From Spirosoma pollinicola (lineage in GTDB: Bacteria; Bacteroidota; Bacteroidia; Cytophagales; Spirosomataceae): DNA of 64,000 bases. The stretch covers positions 186,001 through 250,000 of the forward strand of contig NZ_CP025096.1 in assembly GCF_002831565.1 (NCBI RefSeq), given 5' to 3'. Shown here piece after piece: positions 54,365 through 63,726 of the stretch. The position numbers were made by a program, and so were the translations under genes. The notes below the pieces were generated by a model that was not told where the DNA came from, did no database searches, and was given only the letters and a program-made list of their open reading frames with translations. How positions within the stretch are numbered: the first letter of the stretch is position 1; each line of letters begins with the position of its first letter.

Positions 54365-55048
54365 TTACTTCACAATCCGGTACTTGAGCAGCACCCAGAT
54401 TGCTTCGATACCGTCCAGCCATGAAATCTTTTTACCCTCGGCAATGGAGCGGGGATAATAACTTATGGGTAACTCCCGAATACGGATACCCCGTTTAGCT
54501 ACTTTAGCGGTCACTTCGGGACAGAACTCAAAACGGGTACATTCGAGGGGAATAGACCGCAGAAAATTAGCGTCGAATACCTTGTAGCAAGTCGGCTCAT
54601 CGGTGAGTCGCTGGTTGAAAAGCAGGTTCGTCAACAGTGTAACTACTTGTCCACCAATATAAAAGCTAAAATAGGAATGGCGATTTTCGGGTTTCAGGAA
54701 CCGGGAGCCGTAGATAACTTTCTCCTTTCCTTCGGCAATAGGCCTTACCAGAAACAGATAATCCAGGGGTTCGTACTCTAAATCTGCGTCCTGTACAATA
54801 GCAATATCGCCCGTCATGTGCTTAATAGCCGTGCGAATGGCAGCCCCTTTACCCTGGTTGTGATCATGAAAAACAACACGAATGTTGGGTACTGACTCGA
54901 AGGTTGCCAGACGTTCGCGGGTACCGTCCGTCGAACCGTCGTCAACAATAATTATTTCTTTCGTTAGAGGAACAGCCTGTATTTTCTCAAGTAACGTATC
55001 AATAGACTTAATTTCGTTGTAAGCAGGAATAAGAACAGATAGCAGCAT
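54365..55048 (-). CDS. GT2 family polyprenol-phosphate sugar transferase
   Basis: A 227-residue GT-A enzyme of the dolichyl-phosphate mannose synthase type: LLSVLIPAYNEIKSIDTLLEKI, IIIVDDGSTDGTRERL, KGAAIRTAIKHMTGDIAIVQDADLEYEPLDY (DxD as DAD) and GSRFLKPENRH. No C-terminal membrane helices. It would make a lipid-phosphate sugar donor for the GT-C protein encoded just upstream (41 bases). ATG 55048 (MLLSVLIPAYNE) chosen over one nine codons earlier. Confidence 0.9.
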   Translation of the reverse strand: MLLSVLIPAYNEIKSIDTLLEKIQAVPLTKEIIIVDDGSTDGTRERLATFESVPNIRVVFHDHNQGKGAAIRTAIKHMTGDIAIVQDADLEYEPLDYLFLVRPIAEGKEKVIYGSRFLKPENRHSYFSFYIGGQVVTLLTNLLFNQRLTDEPTCYKVFDANFLRSIPLECTRFEFCPEVTAKVAKRGIRIRELPISYYPRSIAEGKKISWLDGIEAIWVLLKYRIVK

Positions 55049-55088
55049 AAAGCAAAGATAAGCGATAACGGGCAAACAATTTTTCGGG

Positions 55089-56552
55089 TTACTTACGCAC
55101 CCAGTATATCAACGGAAAGCGGGGATTTTTTACTTTAACAAAATTCTTTTGCAATCCCTCCCGCAGTTGGCGGATGGCATACGCATTGGCCGGTTGAGTT
55201 AACGCCGTACTATCGTCAATAACACTCGACCGATTTCCAAAAACAACGACCTTCAGACTGGTATCGGCCAGCGCGCGCCCATAGGTGTCAGGGTGTGACT
55301 CTATGTAGTGCGAGGTCTGCATCTCCGTAAAAATAAACGGAACATTAGGCTCCCGATCCGACAGGTAATACAAACTCATGCCATTATCGATCAGGAGTGC
55401 CTTTCCGGTCGGGCCGGTTTGTTCACGGATAAAGTCACCAGCCTGTTGTTCACCCGAATAATCGGCAATACTTATAAAACGCTTAATTGTAGCCGGACGA
55501 TAAAGAAGACCGCTGATTAATAACAACGCACCTACTACTCCAACGCCCGCCAGTACAAACCGGTAGGGTAATTTCCGGTTACGGGACTCATACTGCCCAA
55601 GCCATAGATCGGCCATAAAGCCCAAGTGCAACACAAAGAAAACTGCAGCCGGAAAAAAGTAATGACTGGCCTGCGTTTTCAGCATGGCTACACAGGAAAA
55701 CACAGCCAGCAGCAGGGCCAGCCACAAAGCCGGTGTTTGCCGATACACATTTCGGTAAGGCGGCTGCCATACCAGCACAAACGAAACAGCCAGCAACAGC
55801 AACAGCCAACTTATTTTGATCAGAAATTTGACCAGAAAAATCGTGTGGGATGGATAACCGCCAAACGGATAAATATAGGTCCACTCCAGATGGTCGTCTA
55901 ATCGATTGGTAGCGTAAAAATAGAGTGCAGACAACCCTAGAGGCAGTACGAAGCCCAACAAAACCAGCATTCCCCGGCCAACCATTGACCAGAATGTGAG
56001 TCGTCCTGCGAACCAAAGCAGAAGAATAAATGCCCCAAACCCTACGACATAAAAAGCGGCTACACTTTTGAAGCACATGGCAATGCCCAGCAAAACGCCA
56101 GCCCCCAGCCAACGCAGGTTGGCAGATCCTTTGTTGCCAACAGCCAGGGCAAATGCATTTAGCCCAAAGATGGCAATCCAGCTTTCGGGTTCCAGAAAAT
56201 TCATTTCCATGAATGCACAACAGGCCGCCGTCAGCCCAACCGTAACGAGCGCTACCCGTTCACCAAACAGACGTGCCGCCCGCCAGGCCGATAGCAAAAC
56301 ACCTGTGGCCAACAGTGTTATCAGGGCCGAAACACTGACGTGGTTGTAGCCACCCAGCAAATTCAGCAACACATTGGTCGATGAATAGAGCAGATAAGAT
56401 TTCGACGGAATGAAGTCATACAAGGCATATCCCTCATTGAGCGAGCGTGCTATTACCAGATATTCATAGGCATCGTAACCATAGCCAGAGTTATAGGCGA
56501 ATAAAAAAAAGAGCGGACAGAATAGGGCAAGAAATAAAAAAAGTCGCGTCAT
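55089..56552 (-). CDS. GT-C membrane glycosyltransferase (ArnT/PMT-like)
   Basis: A 487-residue protein with about ten to twelve hydrophobic helices. The first periplasmic loop (YNSGYGYDAYEYLVIARSLNEGYALY) holds the acidic D-A-Y-E pair and aromatic residues typical of ArnT/PMT-like GT39/GT83 enzymes that use polyprenol-phosphate sugars. A soluble C-terminal part (about 365-487) is likely periplasmic. With the downstream GT2 it forms a two-gene donor-synthesis and transfer unit; the acceptor could be lipid A, protein or glycan. Confidence 0.85.
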   Translation of the reverse strand: MTRLFLFLALFCPLFFLFAYNSGYGYDAYEYLVIARSLNEGYALYDFIPSKSYLLYSSTNVLLNLLGGYNHVSVSALITLLATGVLLSAWRAARLFGERVALVTVGLTAACCAFMEMNFLEPESWIAIFGLNAFALAVGNKGSANLRWLGAGVLLGIAMCFKSVAAFYVVGFGAFILLLWFAGRLTFWSMVGRGMLVLLGFVLPLGLSALYFYATNRLDDHLEWTYIYPFGGYPSHTIFLVKFLIKISWLLLLLAVSFVLVWQPPYRNVYRQTPALWLALLLAVFSCVAMLKTQASHYFFPAAVFFVLHLGFMADLWLGQYESRNRKLPYRFVLAGVGVVGALLLISGLLYRPATIKRFISIADYSGEQQAGDFIREQTGPTGKALLIDNGMSLYYLSDREPNVPFIFTEMQTSHYIESHPDTYGRALADTSLKVVVFGNRSSVIDDSTALTQPANAYAIRQLREGLQKNFVKVKNPRFPLIYWVRK

Positions 56553-56824
56553 AGAAGGTCAAAACGGTGCCGGACAAGTTACCAGCCAGCCAACAAATGT
56601 ACTGGTTTACGCACTAGCTACCAGCTTGAAAATGCCTTTTTATTGCCCACTCGCTCACTCAAAGGCACGGTAGAGTACAACAAATCAGGCCGAAATCTCT
56701 TTTCATCTGTTTATACTTCACCAGTCTATTTTTTGCTTTCGGCATTGAAAAAACGGCATTCAGCCAAATAGTTTTTCGCGTATAACTCTATGGACTCAAC
56801 TTTGACTCGCTAATTAAAAATCAC

Positions 56825-59635
56825 ATGAAAGCCCTGCTACTCTCTTTACTCATCGTTAGCGCGACAACATCATTCGCCCAAACGCCTACTGTTCCTACCG
56901 CGCCTGCCAGCGGGACGGTAGCCGCTCCGGCAAGCAACCCGACCCCTATCGTTACCCCAGCGGCCCCGGCAGTGTCCGATCCGTTTGGCAAAACGCCAAC
57001 CGATACTACGCCCACCAGCTTCACCGCACCTGGTGGCCCAACAATGATTCAGGCACCCGGCACACAGCCACAACCGGCAGCAACGACTTCAGAAGCCGAG
57101 CCCATTGCCCGCGGAAACGGCAAAATTACGGGTACGTTAATTGACTCGACCTCCAACAAACCCGTTGAGTTCGCTACCATTGCCTTACTAAATACCGCGA
57201 CCAACAAACCCATCGACGGAACAACAGCCGATGCCAAAGGTCAGTTTACGATTGGCAAACTGGCTCCCGGAAAATATCGCCTTCAGTACTCGTTCATTGG
57301 TTATAAAGACAAGCGTAGCGCCCTGATTACAGTTGACCGGGGTAGCGCAATAAACGTTGGCTCGGTTAAACTTTCTGCCGATGTTCGGACATTGAACGAG
57401 GTAAACGTGGTAGGTCAGGCGGCTATGATCGAAGAGAAAGTAGACCGGCTGGTGTATAACGCAGATAAAGATATTGCCGCCAAAGGGGGCGACGCCGGTG
57501 ATATTCTTCGCAAAGTACCGATGCTGTCGGTCGATCTGGATGGCAACGTTAGTCTGCGCGGAAGCGCCAATGTAACGGTACTGATCAATAACAAACCATC
57601 GACTATTGTAGCCAGTAGTGTTGCCGATGCGTTGAAGCAGATTCCGGCCGACATGATCAAAACTGTGGAAGTAATCACCTCGCCATCGGCTAAATACGAT
57701 GCAGAAGGCTCAGCCGGTATCATTAACATCGTTACCAAGAAAACAACGTTACAGGGTGCCACACTCGATGTGAACGGGGGCGGTGGCAACCGGGGAAGTA
57801 ACCTCGGCCTGAACGGTAACTACCGTACCGGCAAAATGGGCTTCTCGTTAAGTGGATTTGGCCGGGCAGAATATAATGTGAAAGGTGCCTTTGCCAACGA
57901 TCAGACGACCCGCAACTACGATGCCGCGACTAACACCTACTCGGCCAGTACACGGACAATTCAAACTGCCCAGACGCAAAGACAGAATCTGTTTGGCAAC
58001 TATCAGTTGGGTTGGGATTATGATATCGACAAGCGTACGTCACTTACCGCCAGTATTCGGTACGGCGCCCGCAATGGCATAAATAATCAAAATAACCTGC
58101 TGACGCAGACAACGTCTCCGCTAAGCTACTTCCCGACAATAAGCGACCGGAACGTAAAAACCACTGATTTGTCGGGAACGGTAGATGCCAACCTGACCTA
58201 CACAAAGACCTTTAAACCTCAGAAAGAATTTAGTATTCTGGCCTTGTTCAGTCGGAATAACCGCACCAATAATTTCGTATCGGACATTTTGGGCGGCACC
58301 GATTTCCAGACAATTACATCACGAATCAAAAACGATAACCTGAGTTACAACCAGGAATCTACACTCCAGATAGATTACCAGACACCCATCAAAACCAATC
58401 AGTTAATTGAGTTTGGTGTTAAAGGTATTTTCCGGAAAGCGAACAGTGACTACCAGTACTACCTCGCTAGTGGCGACACGGGTGATTTTGTACAGGATAA
58501 CACCCGGCCAGCCAACACGCTGTTTTACAATCAGAACATTGCGGCTTCTTACCTGTCCTATACGATGACAACCAAGAATAAATACACCATTAAAGCCGGG
58601 GCACGTTACGAATACACGATGATTGACGCCCGTTTCAGCAACGAATCAACGGGAACCGCAACAGACATTCCGAATTATGGAACCCTGGTTCCAAGCATCA
58701 ACGTCTCGAAAAGTCTGAAAGGCGGCAAGATCATTAAACTGGCCTACAACCGCCGGATTCAACGGCCGGGTATTCAGTTCCTGAACCCGAACGTTAACTC
58801 GGCCAACCCAACCAATATATCCAAAGGTAACCCATTGCTATCGCCGGAATTCACCGACAATCTTGAGTTCAGCACCAGCGCGAACATTAAAGGATTGTAC
58901 CTGAACGGGTCTTTGTTTGCCCGTCGGACGAATGGTGAAATCACGGCCGTTCGCGATGTAATCCAGCAGCCCGTTGGCGACCCGACTAATCAGGTTTTCC
59001 AGCAGGTCATTCAAACCACGTATCAAAACGTTGGTCATCAGGATGCATACGGTATCAACCTGTTTGGTAACGGAACCTTATTCCGTAAACTTCAACTTGG
59101 TGGTGGCCTCGACCTGTATCATGTTAGCCTGACGAATAATAACGCAAATCCAGTTTATTCGGCTTCCAATTCGGGTCTGGTCATTGCCGGACGTATTATG
59201 AGCAGTCTGTCGCTCAGCAACGGTTGGGGATTCCAGTTGTTCGGTGGTGGTCGCGGCAAACAGGTGCAATTACAGGGGTATCAAAGTGCCATGTATTTTT
59301 ACAGCCTGGGTATGCGGAAAGAGTTCAATGATAAGAAAGCAAGCTTAGGGCTGGCTGTTGAGAATATCTTCAACCACCCATTTGTCCAAAATTCCGAACT
59401 GTCATCGCCCATCCTGTCTCAGAATTCGCAAACGAGCTTTTACAACGCCGGTGTTCGGTTGACTTTCAGCTACAAACTTGGCAAGATGAGCTTCGATGCA
59501 CCACAAAAACGCAAAAAGTCAATCGATAACGACGATGTTAAAGGCGACGGCGGTGGTGATAACCAGCAGCAGGCAGCCCCCGCAGCAGCCCCAGCAGGTG
59601 GCGGTACCCGGACGGGCGGAGGACGGCCCCGCTAA
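56825..59635 (+). CDS. TonB-dependent receptor, OMP_b-brl_3 family
   Basis: A 936-residue outer-membrane protein. Signal peptide (LLLSLLIVSATTSFAQT), a Pro/Ala/Thr-rich linker (about 20-95), a carboxypeptidase-regulatory-like domain (about 96-185, GKITGTLIDSTSNKPVEFATIALLN), a plug (LVYNADKDIAAKGGDAGDILRKVPMLSVDLDGNVSLRGSANVTVLINNKP, then KYDAEGSAGIINIVTKK) and a large beta-barrel. The Ala/Pro/Gly/Arg-rich C-terminal tail (GDNQQQAAPAAAPAGGGTRTGGGRPR) follows the barrel and is unusual, since barrels normally end in a Phe strand. Substrate unknown. Confidence 0.92.
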   Translation: MKALLLSLLIVSATTSFAQTPTVPTAPASGTVAAPASNPTPIVTPAAPAVSDPFGKTPTDTTPTSFTAPGGPTMIQAPGTQPQPAATTSEAEPIARGNGKITGTLIDSTSNKPVEFATIALLNTATNKPIDGTTADAKGQFTIGKLAPGKYRLQYSFIGYKDKRSALITVDRGSAINVGSVKLSADVRTLNEVNVVGQAAMIEEKVDRLVYNADKDIAAKGGDAGDILRKVPMLSVDLDGNVSLRGSANVTVLINNKPSTIVASSVADALKQIPADMIKTVEVITSPSAKYDAEGSAGIINIVTKKTTLQGATLDVNGGGGNRGSNLGLNGNYRTGKMGFSLSGFGRAEYNVKGAFANDQTTRNYDAATNTYSASTRTIQTAQTQRQNLFGNYQLGWDYDIDKRTSLTASIRYGARNGINNQNNLLTQTTSPLSYFPTISDRNVKTTDLSGTVDANLTYTKTFKPQKEFSILALFSRNNRTNNFVSDILGGTDFQTITSRIKNDNLSYNQESTLQIDYQTPIKTNQLIEFGVKGIFRKANSDYQYYLASGDTGDFVQDNTRPANTLFYNQNIAASYLSYTMTTKNKYTIKAGARYEYTMIDARFSNESTGTATDIPNYGTLVPSINVSKSLKGGKIIKLAYNRRIQRPGIQFLNPNVNSANPTNISKGNPLLSPEFTDNLEFSTSANIKGLYLNGSLFARRTNGEITAVRDVIQQPVGDPTNQVFQQVIQTTYQNVGHQDAYGINLFGNGTLFRKLQLGGGLDLYHVSLTNNNANPVYSASNSGLVIAGRIMSSLSLSNGWGFQLFGGGRGKQVQLQGYQSAMYFYSLGMRKEFNDKKASLGLAVENIFNHPFVQNSELSSPILSQNSQTSFYNAGVRLTFSYKLGKMSFDAPQKRKKSIDNDDVKGDGGGDNQQQAAPAAAPAGGGTRTGGGRPR

Positions 59636-59705
59636 TACCAAAAATTTACGCCCTGCCATGTAGCATGACAGGGTTCATGATAATTAGATTAGGTTGGTGA
59701 TCAAT

Positions 59706-59740
59706 CCCTCTTGCTTTGCAGGAGGGGTTTCTTGTTTTTA
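59706..59740 (+). terminator. Rho-independent terminator after the TonB receptor
   Basis: CCCTCTTGC (59706-59714) and GCAGGAGGG (59718-59726), one G:T pair, 3-base loop, followed by the T-rich run to 59740. It supports the choice of the downstream start at 59789. Confidence 0.8.
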
Positions 59741-59788
59741 CATATTTCATTTACATTTACTTGTACATTTCCTCCCTTCACGTTTCTT

Positions 59789-60505
59789 ATGAAATCAAAA
59801 AATCTGGTTAGCCTTTCGGTTGCCGCTGTATTTTTCGTACTGGCCATTACGGGTCTCTTAATTTATTTTGGACAAGGTTCTCACGTTGTTGAGCATACCC
59901 ATGCCTGGTTTGGCGTTCTTTTTGTTGCCGCTGCGATATTCCACATCATGAATAACTGGGCATCGATTGTAGGTTATTCCAAAAATCGACGGACGGGAGG
60001 TATTCAAAAAGAACTTGTTGTTCCAGTTGTTATTGTAGCCATTTTCGCGCTCGGTATTGGCTTTGACTTACCCGTTTTCGGGAAACTGGCCAATTTTGGA
60101 AAAGGATTATTTAAGGGCGAACGGCCACGTGGTGGGCCTATGGAACAAACAAAAGTCGATTCTATTGCCAACGCCGTTGAAACAGCCTATGCCACGGCCT
60201 ATACCAAAGGCGACACGGGTGCATTGGCAAAATTATTGCCCATTAAAACGTCTCTCCTGACCGAAGCCGGCACCATTTTGAGCGGTTCAGATATTCAGAA
60301 GAATATACTGAAACGGACAGCTCCGGAAGTCGTAAAAACGAAAGTTGACCGTGCCGAATCGCTCGATGAGCGCACAATCCTGGTGTATGGCACGTCCACA
60401 AACTCTACAACCACATCGCCGACTGTTTTCTCGCACCTCTTGAAAGAGCAGGACAAAAAGTGGACAATCATAGCGGCTCAGCGCGCCTTTCCTGCGGTGC
60501 AGTAG
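59789..60505 (+). CDS. DUF4405-like membrane domain fused to an NTF2-like domain
   Basis: A 238-residue protein. Two N-terminal helices (about 8-28 and 40-56) with His32, His36, His38 and His52 resemble the cytochrome b-like DUF4405 bundle (EHTHAWFGVLFVAAAIFHIMNNW), followed by a third helix (about 74-94, LVVPVVIVAIFALGIGF). The C-terminal part (about 118-238, DSIANAVETAYATAYTKGDTGALAKLLP, then WTIIAAQRAFPAVQ) looks like a SnoaL/NTF2 domain. The His pattern could hold heme (inference). ATG 59789 was chosen: the frame is open 26 codons upstream, but that stretch contains the preceding terminator. Confidence 0.75.
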   Translation: MKSKNLVSLSVAAVFFVLAITGLLIYFGQGSHVVEHTHAWFGVLFVAAAIFHIMNNWASIVGYSKNRRTGGIQKELVVPVVIVAIFALGIGFDLPVFGKLANFGKGLFKGERPRGGPMEQTKVDSIANAVETAYATAYTKGDTGALAKLLPIKTSLLTEAGTILSGSDIQKNILKRTAPEVVKTKVDRAESLDERTILVYGTSTNSTTTSPTVFSHLLKEQDKKWTIIAAQRAFPAVQ

Positions 60506-60583
60506 GTAATCGACATTGCCGCAATTTTATGAAACAGGCATACTGGCTATTTTATCGGATAGACATTATCTGCCCGATTGTGT

Positions 60584-60631
60584 AAATAGACATGCCGCTT
60601 CGTTATCGATAACGAAGCGGCATGTCTATTT
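60584..60631. repeat. 48-bp perfect palindrome
   Basis: A self-complementary 48-base stretch, 24 bases per arm (left arm begins AAATAGACATGCCGCTTCGT), no loop. It lies 78 bases after the stop of the DUF4405 fusion gene and could end its transcript; AATAGACATGC begins the arm. It is unrelated to the other palindromes here. Confidence 0.8.
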
Positions 60632-60714
60632 GGTGAGTATAGAAACAATGTACTTGTCTTCGCCAAACTAGCGGTAGGTCCAACCAGGTATTTGAGATAA
60701 ATCAGTGAGAAGCA

Positions 60715-61062
60715 ATGAGCCTTGATATACTATTGACGCTGGATACCATTGAGGTACTGGAAAACTACATTGATAAAGTTCGACCGATCGAAGAGCTTCG
60801 GGATCAGGTTGATGTAGCTTACAAAATAGAAAACCAGAGTATTATTATTTATGAGATCAGGCCCCGGTTTAATCAGCCTGACCAAACGTTTGAATCAGCC
60901 ATTGCTAAAGCTACGTTTGTGAAAGCGACAGATTGCTGGAAAGTATTTTGGCAACGGGCTGATTTAAAATGGCATACTTATAAACCAAAACCTATTGTAA
61001 AGACAATCAAGGAGTTTGTGACCCTGGTCGAAAAAGATGAACACTATTGTTTTTGGGGATAA
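60715..61062 (+). CDS. DUF3024 domain-containing protein
   Basis: A 115-residue cytoplasmic protein. The pattern ETCWKVFWQRADLKWHTYKPKP (here starting TDCWKVFWQRADLKWH), then IKEFVTLVEKDEHYCFWG at the end, is the DUF3024 signature: W-K-v-y-W-x-R-x-D-L-K-W-H-x-Y and a C-terminal F-W-G. Function unknown. It stands alone between the palindrome and a small membrane protein. Confidence 0.85.
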   Translation: MSLDILLTLDTIEVLENYIDKVRPIEELRDQVDVAYKIENQSIIIYEIRPRFNQPDQTFESAIAKATFVKATDCWKVFWQRADLKWHTYKPKPIVKTIKEFVTLVEKDEHYCFWG

Positions 61063-61077
61063 TTACCGGCGGCTGGC

Positions 61078-61260
61078 TTATACAGGCATAAAGCGTAATC
61101 CAAAAAATAAAAAAGTAGCGACAATGAAATAAAAGACGGCCGCTAAACTACACTTAACCCGGCACAGTTTACCCAAATCAGTATAAACGGCCTCGTGCAG
61201 AAAACTGCTAAACATAGCGAGCTGTAAGACAATCGAAATACCAAAGAATATAAGCTTCAT
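61078..61260 (-). CDS. Small membrane protein, unknown
   Basis: A 60-residue protein with two hydrophobic segments (KLIFFGISIVLQLAMFSSFL and LAAVFYFIVATFLFFGLRF) separated by a short charged loop with two cysteines. ATG 61260 chosen; an ATG five codons earlier is open. It converges with the DUF3024 gene at a 15-base gap. No family recognised; coding status is likely but not certain. Confidence 0.5.
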   Translation of the reverse strand: MKLIFFGISIVLQLAMFSSFLHEAVYTDLGKLCRVKCSLAAVFYFIVATFLFFGLRFMPV

Positions 61261-61682
61261 GGCCGGGGGTTGCAAATATAAAGTTTGATCAAATAGAACT
61301 ACTTGTTTACAGATTTACGTACACACATTGCAATGAGATAATAAAGTTACATACGTACATTTATATAGTCAATACTTGCACGAAAAATTAGTTGTTTTTA
61401 CTCAGGCTAAAACTACTCAATGCTCGGATTGCTTTCCGGTTGAATTGAGATCATGAAACACACATTCAATTTATTTATGCAACGTTGAATTCCTTTTGTA
61501 CAGGGACCTACATGCCCGGCCAACGTGACTTCTGTTACCGAAATACACCCATTCATAATGTGCTTATATAGTTTTATCACACGAATGGGCAGGGCATACT
61601 GATGGTTACCCCGGCCGTTACAAACCCCGGCCAGACCATTGAGCAGTTCACCATGATTGTGATAAGTAGTGAAGACAGGACT
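61261..61682. other. Intergenic region (422 bases)
   Basis: Between the small membrane protein and the MFS gene. Low G+C on the left, higher on the right (CCCCGGCC twice, near 61608 and 61627). I see no convincing gene, RNA or repeat. Confidence 0.5.
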
Positions 61683-62876
61683 TTATTTCACTTTCCCTTT
61701 CAAACCATACCCGAGTGCGACGAGCAATAACACCAGAGATAAGAAGCCTAAAGCGGTGGATAAGGAAAACTGTTGAGCAACAAAACCCAGTATCGCCGGG
61801 CCTGCCAGCAGACCGGTATAACCGATCGTCGTTAGCGCCGATATACTGACCGTTGGCGCAACACCAGGTATCGTACCGGCGGCACTGAAGAATATTGGCA
61901 CAATATTGGCCACCCCCAACCCCAGTAGTACAAAGCCAACCAGTGCCCCATAAATCCATGGACTCATTATGGCCATCAGCAAGCCTACTGCACCAAGTAA
62001 ACAGCCTCCCACAACGACCGTTTTGCTGTTCAGGCGTGCCACTAATTTATCGCCCACCAAGCGCATTGTGGCCATAGCAACCGAAAAGGCGGCATAGCCC
62101 GCCCCTGCCAACTCCGGTTCAATTCCTTTGGTGTCCCGCAGAAAGATGGCACTCCAGTCGAGAATGGCCCCTTCTGCCAGAAAAATAGCAAAGCACATGA
62201 TGCCCAAAAATAAGACACTGCCGTGCAACCAGCCGAATCGCTGCTTACCCTGTGTTGGCTTGTCGGCTATCGTTGAGAACCGGGCAATAATCCCTCGCTC
62301 TGCAGCAGCCCCAAATAAGTACTTGTATTGGGTAAGGGTAATGATTATCATCAGCGCGGCAATACTGACAATGGCATAGATCGGGTTAAGTCCCAGCTTA
62401 ATTAAAAAACCTAACCCCAGAGAACCAAACAGCCCTCCTACGCTAAAGAGGCCATGTAAGGACGACATGATGGGTCTCTCATACAGGTTCTGTACTTGAA
62501 CACCGTGCGCATTCATCGCTACATCGACGGAACCAACCCCAGCACCAAAAATGAATAGTGCAAGAGCCATAGCAACGGGAGAGGTCAGAATGAGCAACAA
62601 CGGTAGCGAAAGAGCCATGACCAACACGGCAGCCGTCATGACAAGGCGGCTACCCAAACTGCTCACCAGCCAACCCGAGGTAGGCATCATCAGCATGGCC
62701 CCGGCGCCTAATAGCAGCAATAATAGCCCCAGGTTAGCGTCGTTCAAGGCTAAACGGTCTTTGGCATAAGGCACCATGGGCGCCCAGCTAGCCATACCCA
62801 GCCCGCACACCAGAAATATCAATTGGGTAGCCCTGCGGGCCTCACGAATATGATCTGAAGGTATAGTTACATTCAT
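61683..62876 (-). CDS. MFS transporter, YbjJ-like
   Basis: A 397-residue transporter with about 12 membrane helices. Landmarks: ATQLIFLVCGLGMASWAPMVPYAKDRLALNDANLGLLLLLLGAGAM, the loop-2-type motif GWLVSSLGSRLVM, GVGSVDVAMNAHGVQVQ and the central loop (about 185-205). The FxxxGxxxASWAPxVPxxKxxL start and VAMNAHG motif resemble the YbjJ inner-membrane subfamily. Substrate unknown. It follows the carbonic anhydrase gene by 39 bases on the same strand. Confidence 0.88.
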   Translation of the reverse strand: MNVTIPSDHIREARRATQLIFLVCGLGMASWAPMVPYAKDRLALNDANLGLLLLLLGAGAMLMMPTSGWLVSSLGSRLVMTAAVLVMALSLPLLLILTSPVAMALALFIFGAGVGSVDVAMNAHGVQVQNLYERPIMSSLHGLFSVGGLFGSLGLGFLIKLGLNPIYAIVSIAALMIIITLTQYKYLFGAAAERGIIARFSTIADKPTQGKQRFGWLHGSVLFLGIMCFAIFLAEGAILDWSAIFLRDTKGIEPELAGAGYAAFSVAMATMRLVGDKLVARLNSKTVVVGGCLLGAVGLLMAIMSPWIYGALVGFVLLGLGVANIVPIFFSAAGTIPGVAPTVSISALTTIGYTGLLAGPAILGFVAQQFSLSTALGFLSLVLLLVALGYGLKGKVK

Positions 62877-62914
62877 AAAGTAAAGAAGTTGAGTATAAAC
62901 CTAATCAATAGGGG

Positions 62915-63475
62915 TTAGCGGATGCTTGCCGTCAGTTTTTCTTTTTCTGCCACAGGCATAAGAGGTGGCACCAGATTAACTACTTCATTCAGCAAACCAC
63001 TACGGAGGTTAAATACCCAACCATGCAAACTTGGTATTTTATGGTTAGCCCACATAGTTTGCACGCTTGCGGTTTCAACCAGATGATTGACCTGCTCAAG
63101 CACATTTAATTCTACCAGCCGATCAAACCGGGCATGGTCATCCGCTATCTGGTCTAACTCAGCCTGGTATTTGTCCCGGACATTCTTGATGTTGACGAGC
63201 CACTGATCGATCAAGCCTAGCTTTTTGCCCGCCATAGCCGCTTTCACGCCCCCACATTCGTAATGACCGCAGACAATAACATGCTGCACCTTAAGGACTT
63301 CTACTGCATACTGAACAACGCTTAGTATGTTCAGATCACCTGGAACGACCATATTGGCAATGTTTCGATGAACGAACATTTTGCCCGGATCAGCTCCTGC
63401 TATATGTTCGGCCGACATACGACTATCTGAGCAGCCAATCCACAAAAAGTCTGGCTTTTGGTCATGCGACAACAC
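62915..63475 (-). CDS. Beta-class carbonic anhydrase, N-terminally shortened
   Basis: A 186-residue zinc enzyme that hydrates CO2. Zinc ligands Cys15 (GCSDSR, with Asp17-Arg19), His71 and Cys74 (VCGHYECGG) are intact. GTG at 63475 is the first usable start. Upstream in the same frame lies [13 protein letters not shown], family-like sequence of the missing N-terminal helix, cut by TAG at 63512-63514, so about 15-20 N-terminal residues of a normal protein appear lost. The region overlaps a truncated SulP frame. The catalytic core may be active, but dimer contacts made by the N-terminal arm are in doubt. Confidence 0.85.
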   Translation of the reverse strand: MLSHDQKPDFLWIGCSDSRMSAEHIAGADPGKMFVHRNIANMVVPGDLNILSVVQYAVEVLKVQHVIVCGHYECGGVKAAMAGKKLGLIDQWLVNIKNVRDKYQAELDQIADDHARFDRLVELNVLEQVNHLVETASVQTMWANHKIPSLHGWVFNLRSGLLNEVVNLVPPLMPVAEKEKLTASIR

Positions 63476-63726
63476 ATCGAAGTAGCCATCGTTGAGCTCA
63501 AGTCGATCTTGCTAACACTAACTTCGGAGCCAGATAATGAGCCAACAATAAGTCCGCCAACAATACCCGCGATCAAACCGGCGAGCGAAGGTGCCCCTGA
63601 AGCTAATGCAATGCCCAGACACAGCGGTAGCGACGCAAAAAAAACGGATAGTCCAGCCGTCAAATCGCCCGACAAATAATCTGGCCGGTACTGTTGAAGT
63701 GTCTTGAATGGATTAGTGAATGGCAT
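63400..63726 (-). pseudogene. Truncated SulP anion transporter (5' fragment)
   Basis: ATG at 63726 opens a SulP transporter: [66 protein letters not shown]. After about residue 72 (near 63511), where SulP proteins normally continue GPAAGL, the frame runs out of phase through carbonic anhydrase sequence and ends at 63400. So only the first of about 10 or more helices remains. SulP transporters (sulfate or bicarbonate) are often encoded beside or fused to carbonic anhydrase. A deletion joining the two genes out of frame is the simplest reading. Confidence 0.8.

Noticed and set aside
62915..63726. A natural SulP-carbonic anhydrase fusion protein
   Set aside because: The two parts are in different frames and a TAG precedes the anhydrase segment, so no single fused chain can be read.
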